Shown: positions 31,480 through 34,648 of the stretch, in pieces
Layout of the letters: the number at the start of each line of letters is the position of its first letter
Position numbering within the stretch: the stretch's first letter is position 1
NCBI GenBank assembly: GCA_052145775.1
Contig: JBKQNY010000005.1
Location: 1-34,648 of the forward strand
Origin: CAVYPR01 sp052145775
GTDB lineage: Bacteria > Actinomycetota > Acidimicrobiia > Acidimicrobiales > RAAP-2
Length of the DNA: 34,648 nt
Direction of reading: 5' to 3'
Position numbers and translations under genes: made by a program
Notes under the pieces: model-generated
The model's input: only the letters and a program-made list of their open reading frames with translations
What the model was told of the DNA's origin: nothing
Database searches by the model: none

Positions 31480-32646
31480 GAACCCAGGCGGTCTCCCGCC
31501 CTCGAGCGTCACGCCGAGGAGGTCCGCCCCGTCTCCGACCGGCTGGCCGGCACGGGCCGCGGCGTCGAGGGCCAAGAGGGCGCCGGGGGCATCGAGGTCG
31601 TCGTCGAGGTGCCGTCGGACCTCGACAAGAGCGGGGTCCTCCCCCACCGCCGCCCCCGCGGGCGCCCCCGCGGGCGCCGCACGCCAGCGCTCCAGCCGCT
31701 CGGCCGCCCGGACGAGGTCCTCGGGGACCCACTGCCAGTCCTCGCGGTAGTGGTGGCCGAGGAGGGCCAGGCGCACCGCCATCGGCTCCCACTGCTTGAC
31801 CAGGTCGCCCACGAACACCAGGTTGCCGAGGGACTTGGACATCTTCTCCCCGCCCAGGCCGACCAGGCCCACGTGCAGCCAGTGGCGGACGAACGGCCGG
31901 CCGGTGGCCGTCTCGGACTGGGCCGTCTCGCACTCGTGGTGGGGGAAGACCAGGTCCCGTCCCCCCCCGTGGACGTCGATGGTCTCCCCGAGCTCGCGCA
32001 GCGCCAGCGCCGAGCACTCGATGTGCCACCCCGGGCGACCCGGTCCCCAGCGGGACTCCCAGCTGGGCTCGTCGGGCAGGGAGGGCTGCCACAGGACGAA
32101 GTCGAGCGGGTCCCGCTTGGCCGGGTCGTCGGGCCGTCCGCCGTGGACGGCCGCCAGGCGGAGCATCTCGTCGCGGCCGAGGTGGCTCACCTTGCCGAAG
32201 CCCGAGAAGGAGGAGACGTCGAAGTAGACCGCGCCCTGCGAGCGGTAGGCGTGGCCGGTATCGAGAGCCTCCCCCACGAGAGAGAGGATCTCGGGAATGG
32301 CCGAGGTGGCCCGGGGCTCGGAGTAGACGGGCAACAGGCCGAGCGAGGCCATGTCCCCGTCGAAGCGGGCCATCTCCTCGGCGGCCAGGTCGAGGTAGTG
32401 CACGCCGAGCTCGCGGGCCTTGCGCAGGATGTCGTCGTCGACGTCGGTCACGTTGCGCACGCAGCGGGTCTCGTGGCCCAGGTCCCGCAGCCGGCGCTGG
32501 AGGAGGTCGAAGGTCAGGTAGACCGAGGCGTGGCCGAGGTGGGCGGAGTCGTAGGGGGTGATGCCGCAGCTGTACATGGTGACCAGCGGCCCGGGGTCGA
32601 AGTCGACCACCTCGGCGCGCGCCGTCTCGAAGAGGCGCATCGGCAC
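31477..32646 (-). CDS. mshC: Mycothiol ligase MshC (cysteine : glucosaminyl-inositol ligase)
   Basis: The product is 389 residues. It is a class I synthetase-like enzyme derived from cysteinyl-tRNA synthetase. The block TMYSCGITPYDSAHLGHA (23-40), with zinc ligand C27 and the HLGH nucleotide motif, matches MshC (CGITPYDATHLGHA in Mycobacterium) rather than CysS. NVTDVDDDIL, RPGWHIECSALAL, the HHECE zinc block and KMSKSLGN follow. The tRNA-anticodon domain of CysS is absent, consistent with length. It ligates cysteine to GlcN-inositol in mycothiol synthesis. The GTG start has GAGGG 6 bases upstream, just after the npdG stop. Mycothiol shares inositol phosphate with the nearby lipid pathway. 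Confidence 0.9.
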   Translation of the reverse strand: MPMRLFETARAEVVDFDPGPLVTMYSCGITPYDSAHLGHASVYLTFDLLQRRLRDLGHETRCVRNVTDVDDDILRKARELGVHYLDLAAEEMARFDGDMASLGLLPVYSEPRATSAIPEILSLVGEALDTGHAYRSQGAVYFDVSSFSGFGKVSHLGRDEMLRLAAVHGGRPDDPAKRDPLDFVLWQPSLPDEPSWESRWGPGRPGWHIECSALALRELGETIDVHGGGRDLVFPHHECETAQSETATGRPFVRHWLHVGLVGLGGEKMSKSLGNLVFVGDLVKQWEPMAVRLALLGHHYREDWQWVPEDLVRAAERLERWRAAPAGAPAGAAVGEDPALVEVRRHLDDDLDAPGALLALDAAARAGQPVGDGADLLGVTLEGGRPPGF

Positions 32647-32655
32647 CGGGGTCCC

Positions 32656-33309
32656 TCAGATGCCGGCCAGGCGCAGCGTGGTGTGCGCCCGGTGGCGGAT
32701 GTTCAAGGTGATACAGACTGCGGTGAAGGCTTCGATCGCCGCGGCCTGCGAGAGCGACCCGGCGTCGAGCGGACGCAGCCCCTCCATCAGTCCCACCAGC
32801 TCCATCGTGTCTCCGGTGGCTCGGGGGCGGTCCGAACAGACCAGGACGTCGGCCGAGAGGCCCGAATCGAGGTTCTCCATCTCCGAGGCCGGCAGGTGGT
32901 GGAAGGCGGCGGCCACTTCCGAGCCGCCCAGCGCGGCCTGCAGGGCGGCGGCGACTGATCCCCGGGGGTGCACCAGGGCCAGCATCTCCCTGCCCTCCTT
33001 CACCAGTGCGTTGCCCATCGAAACGACCACCTTGCCGGCGAGGGCGTCGGCCAGGGGCCGGACCGTGGGGACGGCAGAGTCCCAGGGCGTGGCCACCACC
33101 ACCAGCTCGCAGGCGGCGGCCCCGGCGTTGTCGGACCCGGTGACCTCGCCCGCCAGCCGAGGTGCCCAGGTGGAGCGGAGCCCCTCGGCCACCTCCTCGC
33201 CCCGCGCCGCCTGGCGGGACCCGACGGTGACCGCCACCCCGGCGGCCGACAGCCGCACGGCGAGGCCCCGGCCGGCGGGGCCGGTGCCCCCGATGATGCC
33301 CACGTGCAT
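32656..33309 (-). CDS. npdG: NADPH-dependent F420 reductase (F420H2:NADP+ oxidoreductase)
   Basis: The product is 217 residues. A Rossmann start VGIIGGTGPAGRGLAVRL (3-20) and S31-R32 after the second strand (NADP 2'-phosphate binding) match archaeal Fno/NpdG. So do VVVATPWDSAVPTVRPL, AAAFHHLPASEMENL (F420-side region) and the end block GLRPLDAGSLSQAAAIEAFT. It passes hydride between NADPH and cofactor F420. The ATG at 33309 is where homology begins; there is no Shine-Dalgarno and CACAGT, a weak -10, lies 6 bases before it. It is 9 bases upstream of mshC, so both redox cofactor genes may share a transcript. Confidence 0.88.
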   Translation of the reverse strand: MHVGIIGGTGPAGRGLAVRLSAAGVAVTVGSRQAARGEEVAEGLRSTWAPRLAGEVTGSDNAGAAACELVVVATPWDSAVPTVRPLADALAGKVVVSMGNALVKEGREMLALVHPRGSVAAALQAALGGSEVAAAFHHLPASEMENLDSGLSADVLVCSDRPRATGDTMELVGLMEGLRPLDAGSLSQAAAIEAFTAVCITLNIRHRAHTTLRLAGI

Positions 33310-33316
33310 GGACCAA

Positions 33317-33327
33317 CTGTGGCACAG
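33317..33327. promoter_or_regulatory. Short palindrome over the npdG start region
   Basis: CTGTG-G-CACAG, an 11-base inverted repeat, overlaps the weak -10 candidate (CACAGT on the minus strand) ahead of npdG. It lies in the 98-base divergent region shared with the inhA-like gene. Operator function is inferred from position only. Confidence 0.3.
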
Positions 33328-33393
33328 CTGCCCTTCACCCACGAGACCCGGGCCGCCCCGCCGCCGCCCCGGCGGCCGGCGCCCGCCGTTGAC

Positions 33394-33399
33394 TAGCCT
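33394..33399 (+). promoter_or_regulatory. Candidate leaderless -10 element of the inhA-like gene
   Basis: TAGCCT on the plus strand, directly preceded by TTGAC, is followed by 8 bases of mostly C and then the GTG start. There is no Shine-Dalgarno. The TGACTAGNNT string recurs at the right edge of the window (34602-34611). Confidence 0.5.
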
Positions 33400-33407
33400 C
33401 GCCCCCC

Positions 33408-34193
33408 GTGGGACTGCTCGACGACAAGCGCATACTGGTGACCGGCGTGCTGACCGACGCCTCGCTCGCCTTCGCCGTGGCGCGGCGGGCCCAGGAGGAG
33501 GGCGCCGAGATCGTGCTCTCGGGAGCCGGCCGGGGGCTCTCGCTCACCCGGCGCACCGCCCGCAAGCTCCACGAGCCGGCCGACGTGCTCGAGATCGACG
33601 TCCAGCAGCCCGAGCAGCTGGCGGCGGCGGCCGAGCAGCTGGCGGCGCGCTGGGGCCGGCTCGACGGCCTCCTCCACGCCATCGGCTTCGCCCCGGCGGC
33701 GTGCCTGGGGGGCGACGGCATCCTCACCGCCGACTGGCCCGACGTCTCGGTCGCCCTGGAGGTCTCCGCCTACTCGCTCAAGGCGCTGGTCGGCGCCTTC
33801 CTCCCCCTGCTCGAGGCGGCCGGGGCCGACGGCGGGGCCTCGGTGGTGGGGCTCGACTTCGACGCCACGGTGGCCTGGCCCCTCTACGACTGGATGGGGG
33901 TGGCCAAGGCGGCCCTCGAATCGCTGGCGCGCTACCTGGCCCGGGACCTCGGTCCCCGGGGAATCCGGGTCAACCTGGTGGCCGCCGGCCCGGTCCGAAC
34001 CATGGCCGCCAAGTCGATCCCGGGGTTCTCGGCGTTCGAGGACACCTGGTCCGAGCGGGCCCCCCTCGGCTGGGACGTCTACGACGCCGACGTCGTGGCC
34101 AAGGGGTGCCTGGCCCTCCTCTCGGACTGGCTCCCCATGACCACCGGCGAGCTCCTGCACGTCGACGGCGGCGTCCACGCCGTGGGGTCCTGA
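33408..34193 (+). CDS. InhA/FabI-type NADH enoyl-ACP reductase
   Basis: The product is 261 residues. The N-terminus GLLDDKRILVTGVLTDASLAF follows InhA ([21 protein letters not shown]). The catalytic set is F151, Y160 and K167 (GLDFDATVAWPLYDWMGVAKAALES region, spacing as in InhA F149/Y158/K165). NLVAAGPVRT, RAPLGWDVYDA and ALLSDWLPMTTGELLHVDGG also match. It reduces trans-2-enoyl-ACP in fatty acid elongation (FASII). The residue aligned to InhA Ser94 is Ala91 (HAIGF instead of HSIGF). The substrate-binding loop region is about 10 residues shorter than in M. tuberculosis InhA. The next gene starts 2 bases after its stop. Confidence 0.92.
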   Translation: MGLLDDKRILVTGVLTDASLAFAVARRAQEEGAEIVLSGAGRGLSLTRRTARKLHEPADVLEIDVQQPEQLAAAAEQLAARWGRLDGLLHAIGFAPAACLGGDGILTADWPDVSVALEVSAYSLKALVGAFLPLLEAAGADGGASVVGLDFDATVAWPLYDWMGVAKAALESLARYLARDLGPRGIRVNLVAAGPVRTMAAKSIPGFSAFEDTWSERAPLGWDVYDADVVAKGCLALLSDWLPMTTGELLHVDGGVHAVGS

Positions 34194-34195
34194 CC

Positions 34196-34579
34196 GTGGC
34201 CACCCCCGAGGAGCTCCGCCTCCTGGTCGAGCGGTACGCGGCGGCGGTGAGCGCACGCGACGTCGACGCCGTCATGGCGCTCTTCGCCGAGAACGCCGTC
34301 CAGCGCGACCCGGTCAGCTCCCCTCCCAACGTCGGGCGCGAGGCCATCGCCGCCTTCCTGCGCAACGGGGTGGGGGCGTCGCAGGCCACGCGCTTCGAAC
34401 CCCAGACCGTGCATACCTCGGGCGACCACGTGGCCATCGATTTCAAGGTCACCGTGACCCTCGAGGCCGGCACCATGACCATCGAGGGCATCGAGGTGTT
34501 CACGGTCGACGGCGACGGGCGCATCGCCGAGGTCAACGCCTACTGGGACGACGCCGACGTGACCTTCGTCGAGCCCTAA
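34196..34579 (+). CDS. Ketosteroid isomerase-like protein (NTF2/SnoaL fold)
   Basis: The product is 127 residues, the length of bacterial steroid delta-isomerases. The start ATPEELRLLVERYAAAVSARD and RDPVSSPPNVGREAI align well with Comamonas ketosteroid isomerase. The key residues fall at the same numbers: Y14 and D38, and an acid at E100 where the enzyme has D99. The sequence therefore keeps the equipment for enolisation, though the true substrate is unknown. The GTG start is 2 bases past the inhA-like stop, so both are probably one operon, which hints at fatty-acid, steroid or polyketide-like chemistry. Confidence 0.83.
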   Translation: MATPEELRLLVERYAAAVSARDVDAVMALFAENAVQRDPVSSPPNVGREAIAAFLRNGVGASQATRFEPQTVHTSGDHVAIDFKVTVTLEAGTMTIEGIEVFTVDGDGRIAEVNAYWDDADVTFVEP

Positions 34580-34605
34580 CCCGCCGCCGCCCTCGGTCGG
34601 ATGAC

Positions 34606-34648
34606 TAGAGTCGGGGACCGCGGCGAACAGCACCCAGGGGGTGGGCAT
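34606..34648 (+). promoter_or_regulatory. Promoter and start region of a gene at the right edge
   Basis: TAGAGT (34606-34611) is a -10 candidate within TGACTAGAGT. AGGGGG at 34636-34641 is followed 5 bases later by AT at the window end, which would be the first two bases of an ATG. A plus-strand gene probably begins at 34647; GTG at 34641 is an alternative. No product can be named. Confidence 0.4.

Noticed and set aside
31477..32646. Annotation as cysteinyl-tRNA synthetase
   Set aside because: The CGITPYDSAHLGHA block is the MshC form and the C-terminal tRNA-binding region of CysS is missing.

Overview
The window is dense, GC-rich actinobacterial chromosome (about 70% GC by eye). It carries about 27 protein-coding genes, nearly all on the minus strand, and no rRNA, tRNA, CRISPR array or transposase that I can recognise. 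Markers of actinobacterial physiology sit together: a mycothiol ligase (MshC type), an F420:NADP oxidoreductase, an InhA-type enoyl-ACP reductase, and a phosphatidylinositol / PIM-type lipid cluster. Gene order from thrS at the right down to rarA at the left is a condensed version of the mycobacterial order thrS-HIT-pgsA-acyltransferase-pimA ... pdxS-pdxT-yebC-ruvCAB-yajC-secDF-relA-hisS-aspS-rarA. The organism is best read as a deep-branching actinobacterium, possibly of the Acidimicrobiia. That placement is inference; no 16S gene is present.

Layout from left to right. Positions 1-3776 hold a truncated hypothetical gene, a DUF948 membrane protein, rarA and aspS. Positions 3826-7343 hold hisS and a bifunctional (p)ppGpp synthetase/hydrolase. 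Positions 7393-11008 hold the Sec accessory operon yajC-secD-secF. Positions 11241-13930 hold a two-component system on the plus strand that interrupts the usual ruvB-yajC neighbourhood and overlaps the 3' end of ruvB. Positions 13919-16100 are ruvC-ruvA-ruvB, joined by GTGA stop/start overlaps. Positions 16143-18631 hold yebC and a polytopic membrane protein resembling GT-C glycosyltransferases. Positions 18632-19375 are the largest gene-free stretch; it is full of strong inverted repeats and lies upstream of a secreted low-complexity Pro/Ser-rich protein (19376-20137, plus strand).

Positions 20193-21746 are pdxT and pdxS (PLP synthase). Positions 21823-25985 run pgsA - PatA-like acyltransferase - PimA-like mannosyltransferase - M48 peptidase with a long Gly/Arg/Ser-rich N-terminus. 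Positions 26286-28361 hold a divergent EF-G-like GTPase on the plus strand, placed between pgsA and the HIT gene. Positions 28377-32646 hold the HIT protein, thrS, a SRPBCC protein and mshC. Positions 32656-33309 hold npdG. On the plus strand, 33408-34579 hold an inhA-like gene and a ketosteroid-isomerase-like gene, and a further gene seems to begin at the right edge.

The most striking regulatory pattern is a TAGNNT hexamer exactly 6-8 bases before the start codon of several genes that lack a Shine-Dalgarno sequence (DUF948, relA, ruvC, pdxS, SRPBCC, inhA-like). This suggests leaderless transcription from a common -10 element. No wholly new defence or biosynthetic system is evident. The best candidates for something undescribed are the hairpin-rich intergenic region next to the secreted protein, the disordered extension of the membrane peptidase, and the inserted two-component system.
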